Notes: generated from the sequence alone by a model not told the origin. DNA of 64,000 nucleotides from an uncultured Candidatus Saccharibacteria bacterium (GCA_938045445.1 CALIMM010000014.1:62001-126000); one strand, 5' to 3'. Counted from the stretch's first letter, positions 34,228-43,105 are shown. Translations and numbers: made by a program.

Positions 34228-35754
34228 CTAATATTCCCACGTTGTCTCGATATCCGCCCCGAGAGTGTTGAGTCGGTTAGCAAAGTCTTCGTAGCCTCGG
34301 TTGATATTGTACACGTCACGCAGGATGGAGCGCCCAGGGGCTGCGAGCATAGCTAGCATCACGACGACGCTGGGGCGCAAGGCTGGCGGTGCGACGACAT
34401 CGGCAGGCTTCCAGCGGGTAGGGCCGCTGATGTAAACGCGGTGTGGATCGACCATCTCTACTTGTGCGCCAAGGCGAGTGAGGTCGGTGAAGTAAATGGC
34501 GCGGTTATCATAGCTCCAGTCGTGCACCAGAGTGCGGCCCGTTGCTACCGTGGCGATGAGACCAAGGAAGGGGAGATTATCCATATTGATGCCTGGGAAG
34601 GGCATACTGTGGAGCTTGTCTTGTGGAGCGGTGAGAGTCGATTTGTGCAGGCTAATATCAACCAAGCGAGTCTGGCCATTGCGCGCTGGGTACTCGCTGG
34701 AGAGTTCATATTGTAAGCCCATACCGCGCAGCACTGCTAGCTCGAGCTCGAGGAATTCGATTGGTGCCCGGCGGATGGTAATAGCAGAGTCTGTCACTAC
34801 ACCTGCTGCGATGAAGCTCATTGCCTCGATAGGGTCTTCGCTCGGACAATATTCGACTGTTTGGTTGATCTCGCTGACGCCATGGATGGTGAGGGTCGTT
34901 GTGCCGATGCCATCGATCTGCACCCCAAGCTTTTGCAAGAAGAAACAGAGGTCTTGCACCATGTAGTTGGGGCTGGCGTTGCGAATCGTCACGACGCCTG
35001 GGTGGAGTGCTGCCGCCATAATAACATTCTCAGTGACGGTGTCGCCGCGCTCGGTGAGGACGATGGCGTGCTCAACCATATGCGGGTTGGCTGTTGCTTG
35101 GTAGTAGTCGGTCGTTGCCTCGACAGTGAGGCCAAAGGGTGCGAGGCCCGCCATGTGTGGTCCGACCGTCCGCGTGCCAAGGTTGCACCCACCCGCAAAT
35201 GGGATTTGGAATGACTCATATTGATGGAGCAATGGCCCCAGGAACATAATAATGCTGCGGGTGCGCTTGGCTGCGGCGATATCCATCTCGTCTAGATGGA
35301 GGGTGCGTGGTGGGGTGATCTCGAGGTCGTTGTGCTCAAGCCAGCGACAGCGCACGCCAATGCTTTCGAGCACCTCAATGATGCGATTAACTTCCTCGAT
35401 CCGGGCCACTCGGCGCAGCGTCGTCTTGCCTTTATTAAGGAGGCTTGCGCAGAGCAGAGCTACAGCGGCATTTTTACTGGTCTTCACCTCAATCTCGCCA
35501 TGGAGTGAGCCGCCACCATTGATGACGAAGTTTGTTTTGCCAGCTTTGTTGATGCGGACAATCTCGCTGCTCAGCACTTCGCCAATGCGAGCGATCATCT
35601 CTAAGCTGATGTTTTGGCCGCCCTTTTCGATGCGATTGATGGCCGACTGGCTCGTGCCAAGTGCTGCAGCGAGCTCGGCTTGCGTCATACCGCGTGCTTG
35701 GCGGGTTTCTTGGATGAGTGTTCCGATATTACGGAGATATTTTGCTGTTCCCAT
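34228..35754 (-). CDS. murA: XRE-type DNA-binding domain fused to MurA (UDP-GlcNAc enolpyruvyltransferase)
   Basis: A 508-residue fusion. Residues 5-65 form an XRE helix-turn-helix: IGTLIQETRQARGMTQAEL, then LGTSQSAINRIEKGGQNISL. From about residue 72 the EPSP-synthase fold of MurA follows: VKTSKNAAVALL has the Lys-Asn pair, FAGGCNLGTRTVGPH the catalytic Cys (about residue 190), then ITENVIMAAAL-type and GINMDNLPFLG motifs. MurA adds enolpyruvate to UDP-GlcNAc, the first committed step of peptidoglycan synthesis. A normal MurA lacks any DNA-binding part. A perfect palindrome lies inside its promoter and again in the murB promoter, so the enzyme probably represses both genes. ATG 35754 is six bases after the -10. 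Confidence 0.93.
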   Translation of the reverse strand: MGTAKYLRNIGTLIQETRQARGMTQAELAAALGTSQSAINRIEKGGQNISLEMIARIGEVLSSEIVRINKAGKTNFVINGGGSLHGEIEVKTSKNAAVALLCASLLNKGKTTLRRVARIEEVNRIIEVLESIGVRCRWLEHNDLEITPPRTLHLDEMDIAAAKRTRSIIMFLGPLLHQYESFQIPFAGGCNLGTRTVGPHMAGLAPFGLTVEATTDYYQATANPHMVEHAIVLTERGDTVTENVIMAAALHPGVVTIRNASPNYMVQDLCFFLQKLGVQIDGIGTTTLTIHGVSEINQTVEYCPSEDPIEAMSFIAAGVVTDSAITIRRAPIEFLELELAVLRGMGLQYELSSEYPARNGQTRLVDISLHKSTLTAPQDKLHSMPFPGINMDNLPFLGLIATVATGRTLVHDWSYDNRAIYFTDLTRLGAQVEMVDPHRVYISGPTRWKPADVVAPPALRPSVVVMLAMLAAPGRSILRDVYNINRGYEDFANRLNTLGADIETTWEY

Positions 35755-35760
35755 GCTTGT

Positions 35761-35789
35761 ACGATATATCATCGGTGATATATTGTCAA
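35761..35789 (-). promoter_or_regulatory. murA promoter
   Basis: On the minus strand: TTGACA (35789-35784), 17 bases, TATCGT (35766-35761), six bases, ATG. The 17-base spacer is almost wholly occupied by the palindrome. Confidence 0.85.
35764..35783 (-). promoter_or_regulatory. operator palindrome, murA
   Basis: ATATATCA TCGG TGATATAT: two perfect 8-base arms around four bases, between the -35 and -10 boxes. The same arms recur at 41129-41148 before murB. Confidence 0.85.
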
Positions 35790-35943
35790 ACACAAGCGTC
35801 TCGTGCTGCGAAAAGAAATGTGGAGGTTAGACTGCGAAGCTTCATTAATAACTCCATCAGCCCTTTCTGTTATTTCATCTAGTTGTGCGCAAGACGATGT
35901 ACTGTACGAGCAAGAGTCTAGTCCTCACATTGGGCGGCTGTGC

Positions 35944-35949
35944 TATACT
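35944..35949 (+). promoter_or_regulatory. extended -10 of glyA
   Basis: TGcTATACT; the start codon is 69 bases downstream, so glyA has a true leader with AAGGAG at 36004-36009. Confidence 0.75.
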
Positions 35950-36018
35950 ACACATATGATCTGATGAAAAGTGCATAGCGAATCCTAAGATATAACCAAC
36001 AAACAAGGAGTATTACCC

Positions 36019-37293
36019 ATGCACGAAACAACTATTGCTACCCTTATCATCCGTGAGCAGCAGCGCCAACGCGAAGGCTTGGAGCTCATCCCGAGTGAGA
36101 ATTATGTCTCTGGTGATGTACTACGGGCGCTTGGGAGTGTCTTTACCAACAAATATAGCGAGGGTTACCCAGGCCGGCGTTATTATGGCGGGCAACAGTA
36201 TACCGACCAAGTAGAGCAGCTGGCAATCGACCGTGCCAAGCAGCTCTTCCGGGCTGACCATGCCAATGTTCAGCCACATAGTGGCGCTCAGGCGAATGAA
36301 GCAGTGTATTTTGCATGGTGCGAGCCAGGTGATACTATTCTCGCGATGGATCTGGGTCATGGTGGCCACCTGACGCATGGTGCGCCTGTGACGCATAGTG
36401 CTCGTGAGTATAATTTTGTTCGCTACAAAATGAAAGATGTGAGAACGGGCGAGATTGACTACAATGAGCTACATCGGATGGCGCAAGAACATCGACCAAA
36501 GATCATCCTGGCGGGCTTTAGTGCCTATCCGCGCCAGCTAGATTTTGCACGCTTTGCGGCGATCGGCCATGAGGTTGGTGCTTTGCTCATGGCTGATATG
36601 GCGCATATCGCGGGACTGATTGCTGGTGGAGTGGCGGAGAATCCACTTGACCATGGTTTTCACGTTATGACGACAACGACGCACAAGACGCTGCGCGGGC
36701 CGCGTGGTGGGCTCATCGTTAGCAAAGGAGTAGCGAGCAACCCACTCAAGCGCCCAGCCAAGACTCTCGAGAATATTCCGACACTCATCGATCGAGCGGT
36801 CTTTCCTGGTATTCAGGGTGGGCCACATATGCATACGATTGCCGCCAAGGCAGTGGCCTTTGGCGAGGCGCTCCAACCAGCCTTTCGTACCTATGCTCAG
36901 CAGGTGGTGGCTAATGCCGCTGTCTTAGCACAGGAGCTGCAGCAGCGCGGCTTTGTGCTCGTGACGGGTGGCACAAGCAATCACCTCATCTTGGCCGATA
37001 TCCACACGAGCTTTGGGATTGATGGTAAGACGGCGGAGATTGCGATGGATAAGATCGGCTTGACACTTAACGCTAATGCCATCCCTGATGATCCACTGCC
37101 GCCATTTCGCCCTAGTGGCATTCGCCTTGGTACGCCAGCGGCAACAACGCGCGGCCTAGAGCCGCAGCATATGCCGCAGATTGCTGAGTGGATGCAGCAA
37201 GCCATCGACTACCGTGATGATGAGGCAGAGCTAGCTAAGCTCCGCACCGATGTTGCACACTTCTTGGCGGATTTCCCGGTGCCAACGGAATAG
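36019..37293 (+). CDS. glyA: serine hydroxymethyltransferase
   Basis: GlyA converts serine and tetrahydrofolate to glycine and methylene-tetrahydrofolate using PLP. The 424-residue product is of family length: LELIPSENYVS, NKYSEGYPGRRYYGG, NVQPHSGAQANEAVY, and the PLP Lys in VMTTTTHKTLRGPRGG (near residue 225), then FPGIQGGPHMHTIAAKAVA and GIRLGTPAATTRG. AAGGAG precedes the ATG by about ten bases. It links to folD at 41.4 kb, which works on the same one-carbon units. The gene is monocistronic and ends in a strong bidirectional terminator. Confidence 0.97.
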   Translation: MHETTIATLIIREQQRQREGLELIPSENYVSGDVLRALGSVFTNKYSEGYPGRRYYGGQQYTDQVEQLAIDRAKQLFRADHANVQPHSGAQANEAVYFAWCEPGDTILAMDLGHGGHLTHGAPVTHSAREYNFVRYKMKDVRTGEIDYNELHRMAQEHRPKIILAGFSAYPRQLDFARFAAIGHEVGALLMADMAHIAGLIAGGVAENPLDHGFHVMTTTTHKTLRGPRGGLIVSKGVASNPLKRPAKTLENIPTLIDRAVFPGIQGGPHMHTIAAKAVAFGEALQPAFRTYAQQVVANAAVLAQELQQRGFVLVTGGTSNHLILADIHTSFGIDGKTAEIAMDKIGLTLNANAIPDDPLPPFRPSGIRLGTPAATTRGLEPQHMPQIAEWMQQAIDYRDDEAELAKLRTDVAHFLADFPVPTE

Positions 37294-37369
37294 ACAAAAG
37301 GTCAGAGGTTTGCCACTGTCATTGATAATTGTGTCTCGCTAGGTGCAGTAGTAATACATTCGCATATCT

Positions 37370-37398
37370 AAAACACCCGCCAGAGAGCGGGTGTTTTT
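37370..37398 (+). terminator. bidirectional terminator between glyA and the pilin gene
   Basis: An 11-base-pair stem AAAACACCCGC/GCGGGTGTTTT around CAGAGA, with T-runs on both strands. Confidence 0.92.
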
Positions 37399-37417
37399 GT
37401 TGATTGAGAGGATAAGC

Positions 37418-37831
37418 TTAGCAGCTGCCTCGGACGATATCCTCGGTTTTGTCGCCCTTCTTGTAGGTGATTTTCGCGCCCTTACCACTACCACACTGGG
37501 TATACAAGACAGGAGTGTCGTTGTTTGGTGTGCCAGATGTGATGATCTTCTTCTTAAGGTCAGGGTCGATCTTTGCTTCAGTTACTTTATCGTCAACAAG
37601 ATTGCTACTGACTTGCGCGGCTGTTGGGTATTCACCCTTCTGGCTGTTCCACGCCTCTACCTTGGTCGAGAGCTGTGATGCAGCGCCAGCGGCTGCAGAG
37701 TCGCGAGCGCGTTGCTGGATGCCGTTGTAAGCGACGATGGTAATAGCCGCTAGGATGGCGATGATCACAATCACGATGAGAAGCTCGACAATTGTGAAAC
37801 CGCGCAGGTTACGTTGAGTTTTTGTTGTCAT
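37418..37831 (-). CDS. type IV pilin (probable major pilin)
   Basis: A 137-residue prepilin: leader MTTKTQRNLRG, then FTIVELLIVIVIIAILAAITIVAYNG (described as the class IVa helix with Glu at +5). A cysteine in YTQCGSG and a terminal Cys would form the usual C-terminal disulfide loop. Compact size, and a strong AAGGAGG ribosome site about 13 bases before the ATG, suggest high expression and a role as the main pilus subunit. It lies upstream in orientation from nothing else and is followed by the glyA terminator, so it is transcribed alone, next to a three-gene minor pilin unit. Confidence 0.93.
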   Translation of the reverse strand: MTTKTQRNLRGFTIVELLIVIVIIAILAAITIVAYNGIQQRARDSAAAGAASQLSTKVEAWNSQKGEYPTAAQVSSNLVDDKVTEAKIDPDLKKKIITSGTPNNDTPVLYTQCGSGKGAKITYKKGDKTEDIVRGSC

Positions 37832-38041
37832 ACAGAGTTACCCCTCCTTGTTACTGATTATATTACGATCATACTACGAACATTCATTAAACACAAGCTT
37901 TTTGAGCACAGATGTCTGAGAATATTTTTCAGAGATAGTGCGCGCACTAGCATAGGCTGAATTGTGGCTAATGGCGCGCTAGTATAGCTAGGATACCTAA
38001 GATACCTAAGCTATACGCCGTCTGTTATTTTCTCGATTCAG

Positions 38042-38857
38042 CTAATTATTAATTCGCCGAGCCTGCATTGACCCCCGAGCATGAATGGTCTGGCCAGTGC
38101 TGAGGGCGGCAATATCCACTGTAGCAGAGACGACGGTGGTGCTATCGTTTGGTGTGGTGCTGGCCGCTTGATTAAAACCCGTTGCATAGCCAAAGCGAAT
38201 ACTCGATACATTATTCGCGACGCGTGTATCGAGCGCTTTGCAAGGGCCACCAGTGTAGTTGCAAGTGCTTTGCTGCCAGGGCTGGCCACACATCGTGTTG
38301 TTGCTGGGGTTGGTAGCATTGAATTCGTATTGGCTTGGCACGATAGTTCGCCGCCAAAGGGTAGTACCTTGCACAAAGTAGACAACCTTGACGGTAAGTG
38401 GGTTATTTGTGCGGTAGAGCTTGGCGGCTAGGTCAGCTTGAGTGCGGCAGGGGTTGGCTTGGCTGTTGAGATAGATGAGTTCACGCTGGGTGTCGGAGGG
38501 GTTGCGGTCGGTGGCGTATTGAGTGAGGATCAAGACATTATCGCCCGCGAAGTGCTGCGCCCAGTTGGCTGCGACGGCTTTGCTCTCGACCTTTGTCGCC
38601 AGGCGGACATCTTGCTCGATTTGGTCAAGTGCATCTTCCATACTATACGTCAGTGCACCGCGCTGGTTGGAAATAACAATCGAGCTCAGCAGCCCCACCA
38701 GGGCAGCAACCAATACGCCAACCACCACGACAATAATAGGGATCACTACTAGCATTTCCACCACAGTAAAGCCACGCTGTTGGTGTCGCGCAGGGTAGAT
38801 ATGGCGGATGAGCTGCTGCATTCGCTCTCGGATATTAGTGGCTGCTGAGAATCGCAT
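38042..38857 (-). CDS. prepilin-like protein, PilW/ComGF type
   Basis: A 271-residue minor pilin candidate. The leader is long, about 29 residues, before G and FTVVEMLVVIPIIVVVVG; GGAGG six bases before ATG 38857 supports the long form. The body has several cysteines (NPCRTQ, MCGQPW, TCNYTGGPCKAL) and a typical beta-rich end. It is the last gene of a three-gene unit and overlaps the end of the preceding gene by 23 bases. Such large minor pilins cap or prime pilus assembly. Confidence 0.85.
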   Translation of the reverse strand: MRFSAATNIRERMQQLIRHIYPARHQQRGFTVVEMLVVIPIIVVVVGVLVAALVGLLSSIVISNQRGALTYSMEDALDQIEQDVRLATKVESKAVAANWAQHFAGDNVLILTQYATDRNPSDTQRELIYLNSQANPCRTQADLAAKLYRTNNPLTVKVVYFVQGTTLWRRTIVPSQYEFNATNPSNNTMCGQPWQQSTCNYTGGPCKALDTRVANNVSSIRFGYATGFNQAASTTPNDSTTVVSATVDIAALSTGQTIHARGSMQARRINN

Positions 38858-39242
38858 GGCGAACCTCCGATTGGCTAGAGCCTTGCCCGTAGCGTACCGT
38901 TACCGATACACGGCTTATCTGTGGTGCGGTAGTGCTATAGGGGCAATCAATGATGATGGTAGCACTAACAGGCTGAGGTAAGCCATCGGTATCGAGCGAG
39001 TGGTCGGTCGTGAGGTTGCGATTGGCCGCGCGGTTTGTGCACGGCGTTGGTGTGCCATCGCCAACTTCGCGGCGGAGCAGCTCATACCCGACAATACTCG
39101 CCTTGGCATCGCGATTGGCTTCTGTGGCGCTCTGGATTGTCACAATGTAGAGCTGGTAGAGCGTCCCAACAAAGAGCACGCCCAGCACCATCGTCACCAA
39201 CATCTCTACCAGAGTAAAGCCAGCGTCTGGACTATGCTTCAT
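38835..39242 (-). CDS. prepilin-like minor pilin, PilV type
   Basis: A 135-residue prepilin starting MKHSPDAG then FTLVEMLVTMVLGVLFVGTLY. Cys residues lie in TPCTNR and IIDCPYS. The start at 39242 forms an ATGA overlap with the preceding gene (39239-39242), so it is translationally coupled; the frame is open further upstream but that part only overlaps the neighbour. Middle gene of the minor pilin unit. Confidence 0.85.
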   Translation of the reverse strand: MKHSPDAGFTLVEMLVTMVLGVLFVGTLYQLYIVTIQSATEANRDAKASIVGYELLRREVGDGTPTPCTNRAANRNLTTDHSLDTDGLPQPVSATIIIDCPYSTTAPQISRVSVTVRYGQGSSQSEVRHAILSSH

Positions 39243-39757
39243 TGGTGGTTGCTCGTGATGGTTATCGTTACTGTTGGTGCGCGCTCTAGCCGGTAGTAGA
39301 GGAAGAAGCGGCTGCACTCTTGGCTGGTGGTGACGCAGAGCGAACCATCGCGAGCGCGTGGCTCGTAGATAAAGCGGTCAATCGATGCACTATCTTTGCT
39401 AATACCATTGCTTGGCGACTGGACGAAGAGCGCTTGCTGACCACTGCGCGATGGGTATTGATAGCTATCCTCAGATAGTCCAGGGAGGATATGGCGAATT
39501 GCCGTGCCATTAAGCGAAGTCAAAAACTGCTCGGCCGACGGATAGCGGTGTCCTTGCTCGCCCGACGTACCAGTTGCGTCCCCGTTATAGAAAGACTCAA
39601 GACTGCGTGCTACTGTCTCAACAGTGGTCGTGCGAGCAGTGTCGCGCGAAGAACGCTGCGTATTATTGAGCGTCACCACACCCAGCACCAGCAGTACCAG
39701 CATAATTGCCAGCACAATAATAATTTCCACGATTGTATACCCGCGTCGTACCCTCAT
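39239..39757 (-). CDS. prepilin-like minor pilin
   Basis: A 172-residue prepilin with a very short leader, MRVRRG, then YTIVEIIIVLAIMLVLLVLG. Tyr replaces the usual Phe at +1, and Glu +5 is kept. The head has YPSAEQFLTSL and one cysteine pair (SLCVTTSQEC). It is the first gene of the unit; TATGCT on the minus strand lies six bases before the ATG. Confidence 0.87.
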   Translation of the reverse strand: MRVRRGYTIVEIIIVLAIMLVLLVLGVVTLNNTQRSSRDTARTTTVETVARSLESFYNGDATGTSGEQGHRYPSAEQFLTSLNGTAIRHILPGLSEDSYQYPSRSGQQALFVQSPSNGISKDSASIDRFIYEPRARDGSLCVTTSQECSRFFLYYRLERAPTVTITITSNHQ

Positions 39758-40092
39758 GCAATTAGCATAAGGGTTTTGAGGTAAAAGTGCAAGAGGTGAG
39801 AAGTCGAATCGAGGTGATTATGGCTTGCTTTGCCTCGGCAACGCCCCATAGGTCACCAAATAGGGGAGCAATAAAAAAGAATTCTCTAGTAGGACGAAAT
39901 GAACTTCGTGCTCGTCCGATAGGAAAGAAGATATAAAGCCGGCCGAGAATAAGCAAAAAGTAGTGAGACACTAAATGCTCAAGAACATATAGTCAATTTT
40001 ACTTTCTTGACTATATATGTATCGCAAAAATTATTGATGAACAAGGGTAAAAAGACAAAAATATCTACAGGTACTGTATGTTATTTGACTTG
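39758..40092. other. gap of 335 bases without a gene
   Basis: It lies after the murB stop and before the minor pilin promoter. A 10-base inverted repeat, ATATAGTCAA(10)TTGACTATAT, occurs at 39987-40016, 77 bases past the murB stop. No gene or clear terminator. Confidence 0.45.
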
Positions 40093-41121
40093 TCACGTTG
40101 CTGGTATTTCTAGCGGTTCTTGCACAATGGTGATACCGAATTTTTCCTCCACTGTGCGAATAATCTCCTCACGAGCGGCAGCAAGATCGCGGTAGCTAGT
40201 GGCTGATTGATTGATGAGCACGACTGCATTCTTATCGTGTACCTTCATGCCGTGGAGAACGCTGCCTCTGAGCCCCGCTTGCTCGATGAGCCAGCCTGAT
40301 GGTACCTTGACGCGCCCATCGGGCAGCGCATAGTGCGGCACTGTGGGGTAGTGCTGCTGGAGCTGAGAAAATTCTTCACTTGAAATAATCGCATTTTTGA
40401 AGAACGAGCCAGTATTGGGGAGCTTGGCTGGGTCAGGCAGCTTGCCAGCGCGGATCGTCATGACGGCTTGGCGAATGTCTTGCGGGGTAGGCTCTGCTAT
40501 GGTGTGAGCGGTGAGATAATCCTGGACAGCTTGGTAGAAGGGTGGCTGTGGCAAACCCTTACGTAGGCGGAGTGTTATGCTTGTGATGATATATCGCCCC
40601 ATCTCGCGGCCCCGGAAAATGCTGTGCCGGTACGAAAACTCGCAGTCGGCGGCACTCAGCGACACAAACCGCTCTTGCTGGCGATCATATGCCTCGAGCG
40701 AGACGAGTGTGTCGGCAATCTCCTGCCCATATGCCCCAACGTTCTGCACTGGCGCAGCGCCTGCTGTACCTGGGATAGCCGATAGCGCTTCAATGCCACT
40801 CAGGCCACTGGCCACTGTTCTTGCTACGACATCATCGAGAATCTCTCCTGCACCAATGGTGATTGTTGTCGATTCGGCATCCTCAGCAATGACCGAGAAG
40901 CCTGGAATACGGTTGCGCGCCACAATGCCAGCAAAGCCGCTGTCTTGGGCTAGAGTGTTGCTCCCGCCACCAAGGACAAAGAGCTCAGCCTGCTGCTGGC
41001 GGGCCATCGTGCACACCGCCACAACGTCATCGTTGGTATAGAGGTCAACCATAGTATGGGTGTTGCCGCCAAGCTGCATCGTCAAATATGGTTTGAGTGA
41101 AACGTCAGTACGAATATCCAT
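40093..41121 (-). CDS. murB: UDP-N-acetylenolpyruvoylglucosamine reductase
   Basis: MurB reduces the MurA product to UDP-MurNAc with FAD and NADPH. The 342-residue protein is the type I form: LGGGSNTLAQD and IGAGEILDD bind FAD, GIEALSAIPGTAGAAPVQNVGAYG follows (in part), YRHSIFRG near residue 160 is the type I loop, and the catalytic Ser is in NTGSFFKN. The C-terminal domain ends near the Glu-rich helix. The ATG at 41121 is seven bases from TATATT. The promoter overlaps the same palindrome as murA, so the two first peptidoglycan genes appear co-regulated though 5.4 kb apart. Confidence 0.96.
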   Translation of the reverse strand: MDIRTDVSLKPYLTMQLGGNTHTMVDLYTNDDVVAVCTMARQQQAELFVLGGGSNTLAQDSGFAGIVARNRIPGFSVIAEDAESTTITIGAGEILDDVVARTVASGLSGIEALSAIPGTAGAAPVQNVGAYGQEIADTLVSLEAYDRQQERFVSLSAADCEFSYRHSIFRGREMGRYIITSITLRLRKGLPQPPFYQAVQDYLTAHTIAEPTPQDIRQAVMTIRAGKLPDPAKLPNTGSFFKNAIISSEEFSQLQQHYPTVPHYALPDGRVKVPSGWLIEQAGLRGSVLHGMKVHDKNAVVLINQSATSYRDLAAAREEIIRTVEEKFGITIVQEPLEIPAT

Positions 41122-41127
41122 AGGTAT

Positions 41128-41156
41128 AATATATCACCCATGATATATATCTGCAA
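41128..41156 (-). promoter_or_regulatory. murB promoter
   Basis: On the minus strand: TTGCAG (41156-41151), 17 bases, TATATT (41133-41128), six bases, ATG 41121. Confidence 0.65.
41129..41148 (-). promoter_or_regulatory. operator palindrome, murB
   Basis: ATATATCA CCCA TGATATAT: the same two 8-base arms as in the murA promoter, here covering the spacer and most of the -10 box. Confidence 0.85.
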
Positions 41157-41384
41157 GGTGATCCAGCCAAAATCTGTATAATAAAAAACGACGCCACCCA
41201 GAGGTTTAAACATATTGCAAGCGATGATACTACCGAAGCCGGTAGATTGAGGTATTTATAAGGAGTATATCCAAGAGCAGGGCTAGCCCTTATAGTATAA
41301 ACGAACAAAGAGACTGTGTACCGATAAAAGTAACACGAGAGAGCGATGAGGCAAATTCGGCTAGGCCACAGAGTCCAGCAATGG

Positions 41385-42215
41385 CTAATTCTTGCTAGAC
41401 TCGACTGTTGCCTGCGCTGCCTGGATAACGTGGTCGATCATTACGGCGATGGTGAGAGGGCCGACGCCGCCTTTTTCCGGGGTGAGAGTGACATCACTGC
41501 GCTGGCGCAGGCTTGGGTCAACGTCACCAACGATAACACCACCTTCGCTTGCTGTGCCAGCATCAACTACCACTGTACCTGTTTTGACCATATCCGCTGT
41601 AATGAGATGGGGCTGGCCAGTAGCGGTGACGATGACGTCACTTGCAGCGATGATCTCTGTAGTATTAGGTGTTTGGCGGTCGCACACTGTTACCGTCAAG
41701 CCGCGGTCGCGCCACAGCCGCTCCAGTGGTGCGCCTACTAACCGCCCTCGCCCGATGATGGCGAGCTGCTTATCATCGAGGCTAATGTTGTAACCTGCCA
41801 GTAGCCAATCGATCGCTTGCGCCGTTGCTGGCGTATAGGCAGCTTGCGGGCCACTCAGGCCATCGACGTCCTTGGCGGGAGAGATGCGCTGCACGATGGC
41901 ATCTGTTTGTGATGGGTCGTTGAGCGGTAGTTGGACGATAATACCGTGGATGTGTGGGTCGTTGTTTGCTCGGTCGATCACGCCCGGCATATCTGTCTCG
42001 GCGGTTGGCGCTACTTCTGTCTCAACGAGGATATCAGCAGCATAGGCTTGCTTGTAGCGCACGTAGGCATTGATTGGTCCCGATGCGTTAAGCGGAGTGA
42101 TAATGAGCAGCTTGGGGGTGATACCATGCGCTTGGCGTAAGTGGCGTACTTGGCGGGCTTGGCGCTGCTTAATGAAGCTGGCAAGCTCGCGGCCGTTGAG
42201 TGATGAAGTAGGCAT
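41385..42215 (-). CDS. folD: bifunctional methylene-THF dehydrogenase/methenyl-THF cyclohydrolase
   Basis: FolD interconverts methylene-, methenyl- and formyl-tetrahydrofolate. The 276-residue product has the catalytic Lys in YVRYKQAYA near residue 55, IIVQLPLND near 98, PAKDVDGLSG near 118, the NADP loop IIGRGRLVGAP near 155 and PEKGGVGPLTIAVMIDHV at the end. The motif usually written GRSxxVGxP reads GRGRLVGAP, a mild change. AAAGGA lies before the ATG. It pairs metabolically with glyA, 4 kb away. Confidence 0.95.
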   Translation of the reverse strand: MPTSSLNGRELASFIKQRQARQVRHLRQAHGITPKLLIITPLNASGPINAYVRYKQAYAADILVETEVAPTAETDMPGVIDRANNDPHIHGIIVQLPLNDPSQTDAIVQRISPAKDVDGLSGPQAAYTPATAQAIDWLLAGYNISLDDKQLAIIGRGRLVGAPLERLWRDRGLTVTVCDRQTPNTTEIIAASDVIVTATGQPHLITADMVKTGTVVVDAGTASEGGVIVGDVDPSLRQRSDVTLTPEKGGVGPLTIAVMIDHVIQAAQATVESSKN

Positions 42216-42309
42216 AAGGTGTGGTCCTTTCGTAAATACGTGATTAATACTAGGTGATAGGTATCTCTATAGCAAACAGTCCTCTGGCAATACCGAGGAC
42301 TACATACTA

Positions 42310-42386
42310 TGGAGGGCCAGGAGGGGCTCGAACCCTCGACACCCTGCTTAAGAGGCAGGTGCTCTAACCAGCTGAGCTACTGGCCC
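42310..42386 (-). tRNA. tRNA-Lys (anticodon CTT)
   Basis: On the minus strand: acceptor GGGCCAG/CTGGCCC, anticodon arm CCTGC-CTCTTAA-GCAGG, T-arm GAGGG/CCCTC-type, discriminator T, encoded CCA (42312-42310). Confidence 0.94.
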
Positions 42387-42507
42387 ATGTCGCGCTTGCA
42401 CTACCCGTGCAAAGCCCTTTTACTATAGCGGATAGCCTGGGGTTCTGTCAAGAGGCGGCGCGGTGAATTAAAAAGCTCTTTTGCTGCGGCGCGTGCGCTT
42501 GCTTGTC

Positions 42508-42533
42508 TTTTTGCCAAAAACGCATTACCATGG
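42508..42533 (+). promoter_or_regulatory. promoter of the TM2 gene
   Basis: TTGTCT, 17 bases, TACCAT (-10 at 42528-42533), then a short leader with GGGAG eight bases before ATG 42563. Confidence 0.65.
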
Positions 42534-42562
42534 GAAAAGAGAGTTTAATCGGGAGAATAGCA

Positions 42563-43105
42563 ATGGCAAACGAACAACCTACAGCACAACCAACACCACC
42601 AACTGAAGCAGCACCTCACACAGCTCCAGCTGCCAGCCAACCAGCAGTACCAGCCGCTGCGCCTGCGCCGGTTGATACCTCACCGCGCAACTACTTGGCG
42701 CTTGTAGCTCTCGCTGCGTTTATGGGGCAGTATGGCTTGGCTCGCTGGTACCGTGGCGACGAGCTGGGCAAGATCCGCTTTTGGATTGCAGTGGGCTGTA
42801 CGGTAACGATGCCAATCATTTACCTTAATGTTTTGTCGGCGCTGGGGATGTTTATCCTGTCTGTTTGGGGCACTATCGACTTCTTCTTGCTGACGAGTAC
42901 CACAGCAGATGCAAATGGTACGCCATATGTTGCAACCGAGCGCGATAAGACGTGGGCACAGGGGCTTAAAATCGCCTACATTGTTGGCCTTATCTTGGTG
43001 GCAGTAGCGATTGTTGTCTTCTTGATCTTGCTAGCAGCTGGGGTGGTTATGTGGCAAACAACAACGACCACAACAGGGCCTATGCGGTCGTCAACGTACT
43101 ACTAG
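42563..43105 (+). CDS. TM2-domain membrane protein
   Basis: A 180-residue protein. An N-terminal Ala/Pro/Thr-rich tail of about 45 residues (probably cytoplasmic, disordered) is followed by a TM2 domain: two helices joined by a short polar turn, ALAAFMGQYGLARWYRGDELGKIRFW. A third helix pair follows around residues 78-100 and 135-160. Function of such domains is unknown. The start at 42563 is backed by GGGAG; the frame runs further upstream over the promoter. A terminator follows at 43134. Confidence 0.8.
   Translation: MANEQPTAQPTPPTEAAPHTAPAASQPAVPAAAPAPVDTSPRNYLALVALAAFMGQYGLARWYRGDELGKIRFWIAVGCTVTMPIIYLNVLSALGMFILSVWGTIDFFLLTSTTADANGTPYVATERDKTWAQGLKIAYIVGLILVAVAIVVFLILLAAGVVMWQTTTTTTGPMRSSTYY

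Noticed and set aside
40007..40195. Plus-strand 62-codon frame overlapping the murB 3-prime end
   Set aside because: A TTGACT/ATTATT pair could serve as promoter, but most of the frame is antisense to murB and shows no protein-like pattern.
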